Shown one piece after another: positions 22,681 through 31,656 of a stretch of 64,000 nt of DNA (positions within the stretch are counted from its first letter, which is position 1; the number at the start of each line of letters is the position of its first letter). The notes below the pieces were generated by a model. It saw only the letters and a list, made by a program, of their open reading frames with translations, had not been told where the DNA came from and made no database searches. This stretch comes from Tolypocladium sp. Sup5 PDA-1 (taxonomy: Eukaryota > Ascomycota > Sordariomycetes > Hypocreales > Ophiocordycipitaceae): contig JPHH03000004.1 of assembly GCA_000750105.3 (NCBI GenBank), positions 1-64,000 on the forward strand. Direction: 5' to 3'. A program made the translations under genes and the position numbers.

Positions 22681-23442
22681 ATGCCGCAGCCGAACCTCTC
22701 TGTTTCCACCTCCAACCCGGACCGGGAGCCCATCCCGCCGCCTCCCGTCTCGCCCATCACGCCCACCCTGCCCCCGGCACGCCTCCCCGACGCAGCGCCC
22801 CAGCAGCCGCTCCCGCGGCCGGCCACACGCCCGGCGTACGCGCACTCCCAGCCCGACCAGGTCGGCATCGCGCCGCCGCCGCCGGAACCTATCGACTTCG
22901 ACTCCAACCCGGACGTCATTGCCCTCAAGTCGGCCATCTCGGTGCTCCAGGTGCAGAGGAAGCGTGCGACGGCGGACATCCAGGCCCTGAGCAGGGTCAA
23001 GGATGAGGCGCTGGGGGACCCAGAGGGCTTCATGAAGGACTTGGCGGCGGGCAAGGTCAATGCGCGGGGAGATGCGGCTCGCCATGCCGCAGACGATGAC
23101 GAGGACTCTGATGACGAGGACTCTGATGACGAGGACTCTGATGAAGACGCCGACGAAAACAGCAAACCGCGACCGAAAGAATGGGCTACCCTGCCGCAAC
23201 CACAAAACATCGTCCGCTGCCCACCGATAAACTGGTCTCAGTACGCCGTCGTTGGATCGTCGATCGACAAACTCCATGCCGAGCAAGTTTCCCGCCCGAC
23301 CCAGGGCACGCCTGCTTCCATCGGCGCAAACGGCACGTACGAGTTCAAAGGCGACGGCAAGCAGGACAAGTACCCCGGTGTGGCGGCACCGTATGCGCCG
23401 GGAAAGGACCGGATAGATAAGAAACCCAAGGGCAAGAAGTGA
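22681..23442 (+). CDS. Small acidic protein of unknown function
   Basis: Single exon, 253 aa. The N-terminal 65 residues are Pro-rich and disordered. Residues about 75-120 look helical and conserved (NPDVIALKSAISVLQVQRKR, then DPEGFMKDLAAGK). A DSDDE repeat tract follows at about 139-160, encoded by a perfect 15-bp tandem repeat. The C-terminal part has PPINWSQYAVVGSSIDKLHA and a Lys-rich end (DKKPKGKK). The acidic tract and basic tail suggest a chromatin, nucleolar or histone-binding role, but this is inference from composition only; I do not recognise the family. Confidence 0.72.
   Translation: MPQPNLSVSTSNPDREPIPPPPVSPITPTLPPARLPDAAPQQPLPRPATRPAYAHSQPDQVGIAPPPPEPIDFDSNPDVIALKSAISVLQVQRKRATADIQALSRVKDEALGDPEGFMKDLAAGKVNARGDAARHAADDDEDSDDEDSDDEDSDEDADENSKPRPKEWATLPQPQNIVRCPPINWSQYAVVGSSIDKLHAEQVSRPTQGTPASIGANGTYEFKGDGKQDKYPGVAAPYAPGKDRIDKKPKGKK
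23095..23139 (+). repeat. Coding 15-bp tandem repeat, 3 copies
   Basis: GATGACGAGGACTCT repeated three times without mismatch, encoding DDEDS repeats inside the acidic protein. Being a multiple of three, copy changes keep the frame. Confidence 0.95.
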
Positions 23443-24460
23443 TGGGGGGGCAGGCATTACTGCTCCTGCTCCTGGGGGGTATTTTTACGCATGAAGAACG
23501 AATGATGTCAAGATCCTGTCACGAGCACACAAGGATCACGAGTACGAAATAAGGAGAGATGAGCTTGCATTGTTTGGCGTTTAGGTATGCCACGGCTTTA
23601 GACAGGACAAGGCGCGAGTCGGCGGTGGATTTTGTTTGCAATAATTACTGGTGTTGCATGTTAAAGGCTCCAGGGGGACTATGGCCTGGAAGCCTATAAT
23701 AGTAAAAACTTATTGAACTGTGCTTATGCCGGCCCTCATGTCAAGTAGTCCGCCAAAGAGCAGGCGGTGTAACCCCCAGCGTTCAAGGCGCTTATAATCG
23801 CCCTTTTATTCATTCTACAGGTGCCGACGCTGTGCAATTTGCCCCGTTTGGACATACGGGTGTTGATGGATGTATAGCAGATATTCTACACTCCTCCTTT
23901 CGCGACTGTTCCTCAACGTGCATCTACCTCCGTATCGTTCCTGGTTCCGTCTTTGACACACGCAACGCCGCCGTATTGGCAAACGCTCAATAGTCTTGCC
24001 GCCAACCATGAGGTCCGCAAGATTAACCCCTCTAAACACCGATGTCAGTAGCCACGACTTTGACGGCAAGTACTCAAAGCCCTCTCCCTTGGAATGTGGC
24101 CCATATCCTCACGCCCACGCGCTGTGTGATGTCCTCCGTGGATGCTGCTACACAATGTCCCTTACGTATTTGGACTTCCGGGCCCTGACTTTGCCATCTC
24201 CTCCATCCAGGATGGGTGGAATGGTCATCTTATTGCTGCAATAAAAAGAACCGGAATTCCGTGAGATCTACGTATTGGCATCACTTGCAACCGGTCCGCG
24301 TGTCCGTCCGAGAAATTCCTCTTGGCCCCGCATGTTCCCCTGTGGTCCAAAGCAAAATCCTGCTTTGACCGAGGTTCACAAGCCACCAAAACCAAGGGGG
24401 CCAAAAAACATAAAAAAATACTCGTCGTACACGCTTCTGAGGACGCATACGACACATACA
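23443..24460. other. Intergenic region before the tRNA gene
   Basis: About 1 kb, more AT-rich than its surroundings, containing the 3' UTR of the acidic protein and the downstream flank of the minus-strand tRNA. No gene is supported. Confidence 0.45.
24412..24418 (-). terminator. Probable RNA polymerase III terminator
   Basis: Seven A on the plus strand, that is T7 on the minus strand, about 40 bases past the tRNA 3' end, with another T6 run at 24403-24408. T-runs of this length stop RNA polymerase III. Confidence 0.6.
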
Positions 24461-24539
24461 TGACCGAGACAGGGGTCGAACCTGCGACCTTCTGATTAAC
24501 CAATCGTAGTCAGACGCTCTGCCATTGAGCCACACGGCC
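24461..24539 (-). tRNA. tRNA-Arg (anticodon ACG) with a 7-nt intron
   Basis: The minus strand folds as a complete tRNA: acceptor GGCCGTG with CTCGGTC (one U-U mismatch and one G-U), D stem GCTC/GAGC, anticodon stem TCTGA/TCAGA, and T stem GCAGG/CCTGT around the loop TTCGACC, with discriminator A. Internal promoter boxes are clear (A box TGGCTCAATGG, B box GGTTCGACCCC). The anticodon loop plus insert is 14 nt, CTACGATTGGTTAA. Reading CT-ACG-A keeps U33 and puts a 7-nt intron after position 37, the normal place. Reading GTT (Asn) instead would break U33. CCA is not encoded, as expected in a eukaryote. Confidence 0.88.
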
Positions 24540-24958
24540 TCTGAAGCTGCTGCTTCACGAAACGGCTTGGTTTCAAGCCGCCCGAGGGGTTGATGGAGAA
24601 TTCTTCCCTCGTGTTGGGCTCTAAGAACTGTGGCACAACCTTGCCCTATCCACTGGAGAAAAAAAAACATTCGTCCGTTTCATGATGTGGTTGGCTGATT
24701 GTGTCACGGTTGGCCGGGGTGGGCAGGGGAGTGGCGCTAGGCACAATGTGGAGGCAGGCGGAACATCGTCGCGGCATCATATTAACAGCAGGTATCGTAC
24801 GCTGCCTCTAGATCCATCGACTGACTGCCTCTGCCCTCCTCATAATCCGTACTGGGTATATGCCGCTGTATACGGTGATTGTCGCCGCCACCACACGCCA
24901 TCAACAACGTCCTCGCTCTGTCTAGCAGCCAATGCAGGCGTTGTTCATGACGGGCGTC

Positions 24959-26773
24959 CTACTCCGGGAAGTCCCTATGTCATGTTAGCCAATGGCCACG
25001 GTCCACGAGTAAGAATGGAAACGTCGGCAGTGCTGTACTCACTCCATGCTCTGTTGCACCGACCGGCGCAGACGGCGATTATACAGCTTCTTGCCGTCTG
25101 GGCCACCGCCCCAGTACATTCGGGTGGCCTCCAGGTTGACGATTTCTCTCGGATCGTACGCCGGGTCGTCTTCCTCCAGCATGGAGATTATCGCCTCGAT
25201 GTGAGACTTGATGTCTTCTCTCTTCAAAGGATTGGAGGTGTAGCAAGCCGTGCCGTCTTCGGCAACGTGATGGTGGAAAATCTTGGTCTCGAACCTGACC
25301 CGAGGTTGCTCGTCTGGGAACCGAGGGCTGAAGTTCATCCTGATGCGGAAGAGTCCTCCGTCGAGGTTGGTCATTGGGCGTCCGAAGTAAGTAATGATCC
25401 ATACAAATGGGTTGCCGCCCTCGAGGGTCACGTCGTGCGGCATATCACCTCGCTTGAAGGAGGTAGACACCTGGTCATACTGATGCTGCAGGTTAACGCA
25501 GACGGTTGACTCCTTGATCATTGCTGCGAGGCCCTCTTTGGCCCACTGCTTCGGTTCCGCGTCGAGAGCAGCCTTGATGTTCTTCAATCTGCGCTCAAGC
25601 TCCGGATAGTTGAATCGCCCGTCCATGGTGTTGCTGGTGGGCGCCTCGAAGGGCATTCTCACAAAGAGCTGCTGCTCCTTCACCTCTGACTTGCCCTTTT
25701 CTATCGCAGTCATATAGGACTCATAGTACCAGAGGAATCGCCGTTTGCAGAGGTCCTTGAAAGGCTCAAAGGGGACGTTGGTCTCATCTGACTCCTCGCT
25801 GTCAACATCTTTTGACTTGGAGCCGTCGGCGTTTAACCCGAGGTAGCCCTCAAGACGTTGTATGACGGAGATGCGCAAGGCCTCGTGGCGAATCTGGGAC
25901 ATGTTAGGAGAGCCTAGAGTTGCTGAACGAACAAATGCCCGTACCTTTTGGACGTAGTCCTTCTGCATCCTCTTGTCGGATTCTTCGTTTGCATCCTCGA
26001 ATCCAGGTTCGTTCTCGTACGGGTTAGACGAGAGCAGGCTTTGAATAGACAAAAGGATCGACTCGAGGCCCTGGGCCGACGACCACTCTTCTCCTCGCTC
26101 TCCTCGCCATGTTCTACCGAGACAGTCAGAATCAGCATAGGGCGCGGAAGCCTTTCAGGATGCCATACCCAAGGATTGATCTGCAAAATATTAGCAAGAG
26201 GTCCTCAAGGGTCCGTTGGAAATCGAGACTCACAAACAGATTTTGCCGTTGGCGTAGATGTTGGGGTTGAAGCGGCACATGCCTCCATTCGTCGTTACGC
26301 ACTGCACGCTGGGCGCCTTGGAAGGATACTCTGCCGTCGGTCAGTGGGGTGGCCGCAGGGGAGGAATAAAGCAGATCGACCTCACCTCTGTTGAAGCGGA
26401 CTGCAAACTGTTCCATGGAGTCAGCGCCAGTATTGCACGCGAAACGACTGAAGAAGAGAAAGTCAGGTACCTCAAAGAAGCCAAACTCGTACGGCGTCTC
26501 GTGTGGACCGACGACCAAGGCCTTAACATTGCGAACGTCGATGTCGCGGCAGGCGACGGCGATGGCTGCAGAGAAACGTGGTCAGAGGTACAGAGCACAC
26601 CATCGCCGGATTAGAGACCGGAAAATAGCGGCAAACGTACCGAGATCAGAGCCCTTTTGGATGTCGCTCAGCTCCTACGTGCGTGAAGCTGCGTGTCAGC
26701 CTTGTAACCCCGCGAAGGACCAGGATGCGGGGCGTGAACGAACCTTGGAGATGCGGATGATGGACTGGTCCAT
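24959..26773 (-). CDS. Tandem-UBC ubiquitin-conjugating enzyme (UBE2Z-like)
   Basis: Nine exons: 26773-26744, 26674-26641, 26565-26471, 26407-26386, 26330-26234, 26180-26169, 26113-25945, 25893-25043 and 24974-24959, giving 441 aa. The first half is a UBC fold of the UBE2Z type: GPHETPYEFGFFEFAVRF, then FNPNIYANGKICLSIL with the catalytic Cys at about 92, and the exposed WRGERGEEWSSAQGLESILL. A helical linker (about 140-300) leads to a second UBC-like domain, MPHDVTLEGGNPFVWIITYF, FSPRFPDEQPRVRFETKIFH and GTACYTSNPLKRED, with an aligned Cys near 370. UBE2Z homologues accept ubiquitin from UBA6 in animals; which E1 serves here is unknown. Exon 6 is a 12-nt microexon and the last exon only 16 nt. 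All junctions are in phase and join motifs contiguous in the family. Confidence 0.88.
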
Positions 26774-28178
26774 GGCGCGCTGGTCAACGTCGACGGACTG
26801 AGGGTCGCTAGGCGATGTCGTTGCAAGAGAGGCCTACCATGAGGAGTGCTGGAGAGAGAGACCCTGGGAGATGAAGACGTAGAAGAGTTTCCGTGGAAAG
26901 GCGGTTTGCGGACAGGCTGCCTGCCTAAGGTTCGGTTGCCTGGTTGTGTTGAGTGATGAATGTAGCACTGTACTCGTAGCGGTGCCGCAGCAGGTACTTG
27001 AGGAATACTCAGGAATACAAGCAAGACGGCGCCTGGAAGGTCGAGTGGCGGCGGCTGTGGCGGGGTGCAGGCGGGACCCAGTTGGCCTTGGGGTGCTGGG
27101 CCTGGATGTACGAAGTACCTGGCGTGTCACTGGCGTGTCACTGGCTCTAACGTGGGAGCCGTCAGTGACGCAGTGACGCAGTGACGATGGGCAGCCGCGA
27201 CATGGATGGGGATGGATGCTCTGGATACCAACCTTAGTGGATGGAACTGGGCCGAGTGGATAACAACTTTGCTTCGTAGGCTTGGCACGTGAAAACTTGG
27301 GGCGGTTGGTGCCGCAAGAATATATGTGCCTGAGCCACTGGAACCTCGAGACGTTGAAGGACCGTAAGATGACGCTGTGAAGCAGTGGTGCACTCCACCG
27401 TGTCTGAAAGAGGCACGAGGTCACGATGGGAGGCCGTCGAGAACTGCACCTCAGCTGCAGGGAGACCAATACGCGGCTGCCAGCTGCTGGAGAGATGTTG
27501 CACCGGATTTGCCTGCACGTTTCATAGGTCATATACAAATACAGAAAATCTATACGTCATACCATTTTACTTCCCTGAACTGCCTAGGATAGAAAAATAA
27601 ATTGCGTGACGAGTCGTCTTTGCGTCCTAGAAGCGGCCAGAGCTGATAAGCCGAAGGTATCCTCATGGGGCCTGGAACTATTTTGCATTCAGCTCCTCTT
27701 CCCAGATGTTGCCAAAAGGTCTTTCAACGAGGATATGGAGCTCATATGCCACAACTCTACAGACTACGGGAAACGAAGTTGACAAGAGCAGTGACTCAAC
27801 CGATCTGCTTCGTACTTTGATAGGTACTTGGCCGTCTGAAGAGGGTCGTCGGATCGCTCCGTTGCTGGGCCGCCTGCCCGCAGGGTTCGGGTCCAAGTGG
27901 TGGCTTCCAGTGCTCCCGTCTAGTGCTCGTCTTCCGCTGCGGGGTGCCTGCTGCAACTGCATGCTGCACGGGCTGCTCCACACAGCGGCGACGACGCGCT
28001 AAAACGTCGCGTCATTGGAGCCGACGACGCGTTAATCGATTTTCCGTCTTCATCCAGATGCAACACCAAACTGCCTTGCTGCGAATGCTACAGAGAATCT
28101 CGATTCCAACCTCTATCTCCGCGTCCCCTTCCGGCAGCTCATCGCGTTTCCCTGTAGACGGTGCATCTGCGGTGCATC
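26774..28178. promoter_or_regulatory. Divergent promoter region (E2 / RFC2)
   Basis: 1.4 kb between divergent start codons. Near RFC2 it carries MCB-like elements (27994-28032). The rest shows short tandem GTGACGCA-type repeats near 27165-27185 and no supportable gene. Confidence 0.45.
27994..28032. promoter_or_regulatory. MCB-like (MluI cell-cycle box) cluster upstream of RFC2
   Basis: A perfect ACGCGT at 28027-28032 plus near matches ACGCGC at 27994-27999 and a CGTCGCGTC stretch at 28005-28013, about 150-185 bases before the RFC2 ATG. In yeasts MBF binds such boxes and drives G1/S transcription of replication genes. The site match is seen; the function is inferred. Confidence 0.5.
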
Positions 28179-29497
28179 ATGGCTAGCTTCTTTGACCTCA
28201 AGGCCCGGAAGGCCGCCGCTGCCTCCAATGGCGCCGCGGACCAGAAGAGTCAACGCCAGGCCGATGTCAGGAATCAACCTTGGGTGGAGAAATAGTACGC
28301 TTTCCCATGCTCCTTTGTGCCTCTCCGTGTGCTCACCGTGCTGTTTACAGCCGTCCCAAGACACTCGACGATGTCACCGCCCAAGATCACACAGTCACGG
28401 TCCTGCAGAGGACGCTGCAAGCCTCCAACGTACGTCTCCCGGGTGCAATCTTCGATGCCTGAAAACAAAATATCTTACACAGATTCCTAGCTCCCGCACA
28501 TGCTCTTCTATGGCCCTCCCGGTACTGGCAAGACGTCCACCATCCTGGCTCTCGCGAAAGAGCTCTACGGCCCGGAAATGATCAAATCCCGGGTGCTCGA
28601 GCTCAATGCGTCCGACGAGCGTGGCATCTCCATCGTCCGAGAAAAGGTCAAGAACTTTGCGCGCATGCAATTGACCAACCCGTCGCCATCCTCCAAGAAC
28701 AAGTATCCCTGCCCGCCATTCAAGATCATCATCCTCGACGAAGCCGACTCCATGACGCAGGATGCCCAGAGTGCTCTGCGCCGCACCATGGAAACATACA
28801 GCAAGATCACGCGCTTCTGCTTGATCTGCAACTACGTGACTCGCATCATCGACCCGCTTGCCAGTCGGTGTAGCAAGTTCCGCTTCAAGAGTTTGGACGA
28901 AGGCAACGCGAAGAGGAGGCTGGAGGATATCGCGCAAGCCGAAGGGGTGTCACTGGAGGATGGAGCCATTAATGCGCTCATCAAATGCAGCGAGGGCGAC
29001 TTGCGAAAAGCCATCACCTTCTTGCAGAGCGCTGCCCGGCTGGTTGGCGCTAGTGTTCCTGGAAAGGATGGCGAAGGCGACGAGCAAATGGACGTTGACA
29101 AGATACCGGTGACGGTCAAGATTGTCCAAGACATTGCTGGCGTGATCCCCGAGCCAACGGTCGAGGAGCTCGTCAAAGCGATGCGTCTACGAGGCGCGGC
29201 AGAGACGTATCAATCTGTCTCCAAGGTGGTGGAGGATATGGTTGCTGATGGCTGGAGCGCAACGCAGGTGGTATCTCAGGTGAGGCAATCTCCTTCCAGC
29301 CGACACAAACCAATGACTGACCGTTTTTACAGCTATATCAAGCGCTCACGACGGACGAGACCATCCCCGACATTCAAAAGAACAGAATCGTCATGGTCTT
29401 CTCTGAAGTCGACAAGAGGCTCGTAGACGGGGCGGACGAGCACCTGTCGATCCTAGACCTGGCAATGAGAACATCAGCCATTATGGCTGGGAAATAA
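28179..29497 (+). CDS. RFC2: Replication factor C subunit 2 (clamp loader; human RFC4 homologue)
   Basis: AAA+ subunit of the five-part clamp loader that opens PCNA and places it on primed DNA. Four exons, 28179-28294, 28351-28429, 28491-29279 and 29333-29497, give 382 aa. QPWVEKYRPKTLDDVTAQDH matches the RFC box that opens small RFC subunits; MLFYGPPGTGKTSTILALAK is Walker A, IIILDEADSMT is Walker B, and IDPLASRCSKFRF holds the SRC arginine finger. The collar domain follows from about residue 250. The closest family is yeast Rfc2, judging by AQDHTVTVLQRTL and NASDERGISIVREKVKNFAR. MCB-like boxes upstream fit cell-cycle expression. Confidence 0.96.
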
Positions 29498-29632
29498 ACA
29501 TGCACCTATCCAACCAGCGCTTACAGGACACTTGGAGTTTGGTTTGATACTGGGTGGCGTTGGGGCAAGTCATGTAGAAAGAAAAGTGGCACGCAGTAGC
29601 CTATGTTGTCAACATTCTGCATTTAGAGTGCA

Positions 29633-31207
29633 TTAATCTTCATCGCCGTGGCCGATTAGACCAAGATTCCCGTGTAGCCGTGACCATGGGTCGCCTTTCT
29701 GCCGTGATGGTCCCGCCTTCTTCTCAGAGTGCTTCCTAGCAGCGGCTGCCTCGTTCCCCTCGCTGCTCAACCATACGTCCTCGTCTGGGGGCTCTACGGC
29801 GGTTGTCTCATCCGCCGCTGCGTCCTCACCCTGTCCTAGGAGGTGACTGATATCCTGGAAAGACTTCATGGAATTTTCCAAGGCAATCTGTCCAGCCTCG
29901 ATGGTTTCCGCAACCGCCTCTAGCGTGGCAATCTTGGCCGAGTCGGCGGCAAACACCCACGGCCTGATGCGAATTGAAATATCAGGCCGGTCAGACGACT
30001 TGGTGGTCATTTCATTGCGAATGCCGGACCGCCGCCGCAGCGAGTCCTTCATGGGATACGCCGGGAGCAGCTGGCTTTCCTCGGCGAGATGACCAAGTAC
30101 CTGGCATGTGTCCTTGTTCTGCTTGCTCAACGCCGAATTCATGTGGGATTTGTGGGTAATCGCGGCCTTTTGGTGTCTTGAGATTGAAAGCAAGGCCTCG
30201 ACGTATGGGGTGAGGAGGTAGTTGCCCGGCTCTGGCTCGTCATTATCGCCGTGCTTCGCGGAACTGGTTTGCTGAGTGGGCGGTGGTATTGATAGCTGTG
30301 GATTGTGTGTTGCCAATGCCAGAAGGGCCTTTCTAGTAGCGAGGTATCTTGCGTATTTGTCTTGTATCTGGCGGAGTTGCGTCGCGATCGTTGCTTGATC
30401 GGCTTCAGATCCCGGGCCTTGTGTGCGTCTGGTGCCCTCGGCGTTTTCGTCGGGATCATCAGCCGATGCTTTGCTTAACTCCGTCTCGATCCAAGTGATC
30501 AGCTCGTTGCGCGTCGTGTTTAGAGCCTCCAGTTTGGCGCCATTGCTGACGACGTCGGGCCTGCTCTGGGATCTGGCCCTCGCTTCAGCAAGTAGACGTT
30601 CTTCTTGTTTCAAGAGCAACTTGGCTCTCAACACCGTCTTCTCCAGCTGGTTTACGCGGACTTGAAGATCCGGTTGAGCAGCGCTTTGCTCGGCCACGAA
30701 GCTGTTGATGACGGCTTTTGGCACACTTGGGAGAGCCGTTGCGCCATGGAATATTTCCTCCGTGTGCAGAAAGCTTTGAGCGGAAGCAGGCTTCTCGGCC
30801 AGGCGATCCAGAGACTGCTGGATAGCCAAAAGGCACTCTCGCTTCTGCCGGAGCTTCAGCAGAGTAAGCCGTTCTTCCAGCAGCTCAGACCCGAAGCTCG
30901 GTGGTTTCGACTGCGGATCGTCTTTCGCTTTGCCTGCTTGCAAAGCCTCGTCAAACTGGCGACGAGCGGCAATGTTGTCATGCAAGGCCTCGAGATACTC
31001 CTTTTGGACGCCTTTTACTTCGGTACTGACGCTGACATTGCGTGTGCTGTCTGCCAACGACAGTGGCGGCACAGCTGGGCCGTCGCCGGTGTAGAACCCC
31101 AACTGCAGCGCCAAGATGCGCCTGATGTAGTTGACCTGCTCCCGGGGTTTGATGTATTGTTCAAGGCCAGCTTGGAGCTTTGATATAGTTTCAGTGGGAG
31201 CGGTCAT
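29633..31207 (-). CDS. Coiled-coil protein of unknown function
   Basis: Single exon, 524 aa, with the start at ATG 31207 (MTAPTETISKLQAGLEQYIK). Most of the protein is predicted helical and charged, with heptad-like stretches such as LLEERLTLLKLRQKRECLLA and VNQLEKTVLRAKLLLKQEER, and a middle segment IQDKYARYLATRKALLALAT. The N-terminal block (to about residue 55) reads YIKPREQVNYIRRILALQLG. The C-terminal 80 residues are acidic and disordered, ending GLIGHGDED. This layout suggests a structural or spindle/kinetochore-type subunit, but I do not recognise the family and make no functional claim. It is convergent with RFC2 (135 bp) and divergent from BRR2 (449 bp). Confidence 0.75.
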   Translation of the reverse strand: MTAPTETISKLQAGLEQYIKPREQVNYIRRILALQLGFYTGDGPAVPPLSLADSTRNVSVSTEVKGVQKEYLEALHDNIAARRQFDEALQAGKAKDDPQSKPPSFGSELLEERLTLLKLRQKRECLLAIQQSLDRLAEKPASAQSFLHTEEIFHGATALPSVPKAVINSFVAEQSAAQPDLQVRVNQLEKTVLRAKLLLKQEERLLAEARARSQSRPDVVSNGAKLEALNTTRNELITWIETELSKASADDPDENAEGTRRTQGPGSEADQATIATQLRQIQDKYARYLATRKALLALATHNPQLSIPPPTQQTSSAKHGDNDEPEPGNYLLTPYVEALLSISRHQKAAITHKSHMNSALSKQNKDTCQVLGHLAEESQLLPAYPMKDSLRRRSGIRNEMTTKSSDRPDISIRIRPWVFAADSAKIATLEAVAETIEAGQIALENSMKSFQDISHLLGQGEDAAADETTAVEPPDEDVWLSSEGNEAAAARKHSEKKAGPSRQKGDPWSRLHGNLGLIGHGDED

Positions 31208-31656
31208 GGTGTTGTGTCATTTTGAGACCGACACCTGCTGGCCCGCGTCAGCTTCCAGTGACTGGAGAGGTGGAAAGTGAGGCGTTCCCCAAGACGCGCG
31301 CGCCCCGCCCTGTGGCTGGTGCGAGAGGTTCCTGGGTGTGGCGCGTCCCCACTAGCCAAGAATGGCCTAGCGCGCTGGTGTCTCCAAGGCTAGAGTCCAG
31401 AAGGCTGGTTCTGAAATTTATCGACTCGTCGATATCTCGAATAAACACAACCAACGCAAGGGTGGCGGACGAAACCGCACCAGCTCATCGACCGCACAGC
31501 TCTGAGTCACCTGGGTAGCTGCCTGTAGGATCTGCGCCGCGCATCCCCCGTCCAGCTGGCAAACACATGGTGATTTAACGGTCGAGCTCCCCCGAGCTTT
31601 CGTCGAGAACATCGGCGTTCTCCCCCACCCGCGAGACCCTCAAAACACGAGCCAAG
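31208..31656. promoter_or_regulatory. Divergent promoter region (coiled-coil gene / BRR2)
   Basis: 449 bases shared by two divergent genes. No specific site was identified. Confidence 0.45.

Noticed and set aside
24461..24539. tRNA-Asn(GTT) reading of the tRNA gene
   Set aside because: It would place G at position 33 instead of U and leave the intron in a wrong place; the ACG reading fits.
24682..25509. 275-codon plus-strand frame opposite the E2 gene
   Set aside because: Antisense shadow of exon 8 of the E2; the minus-strand UBC motifs are clear.
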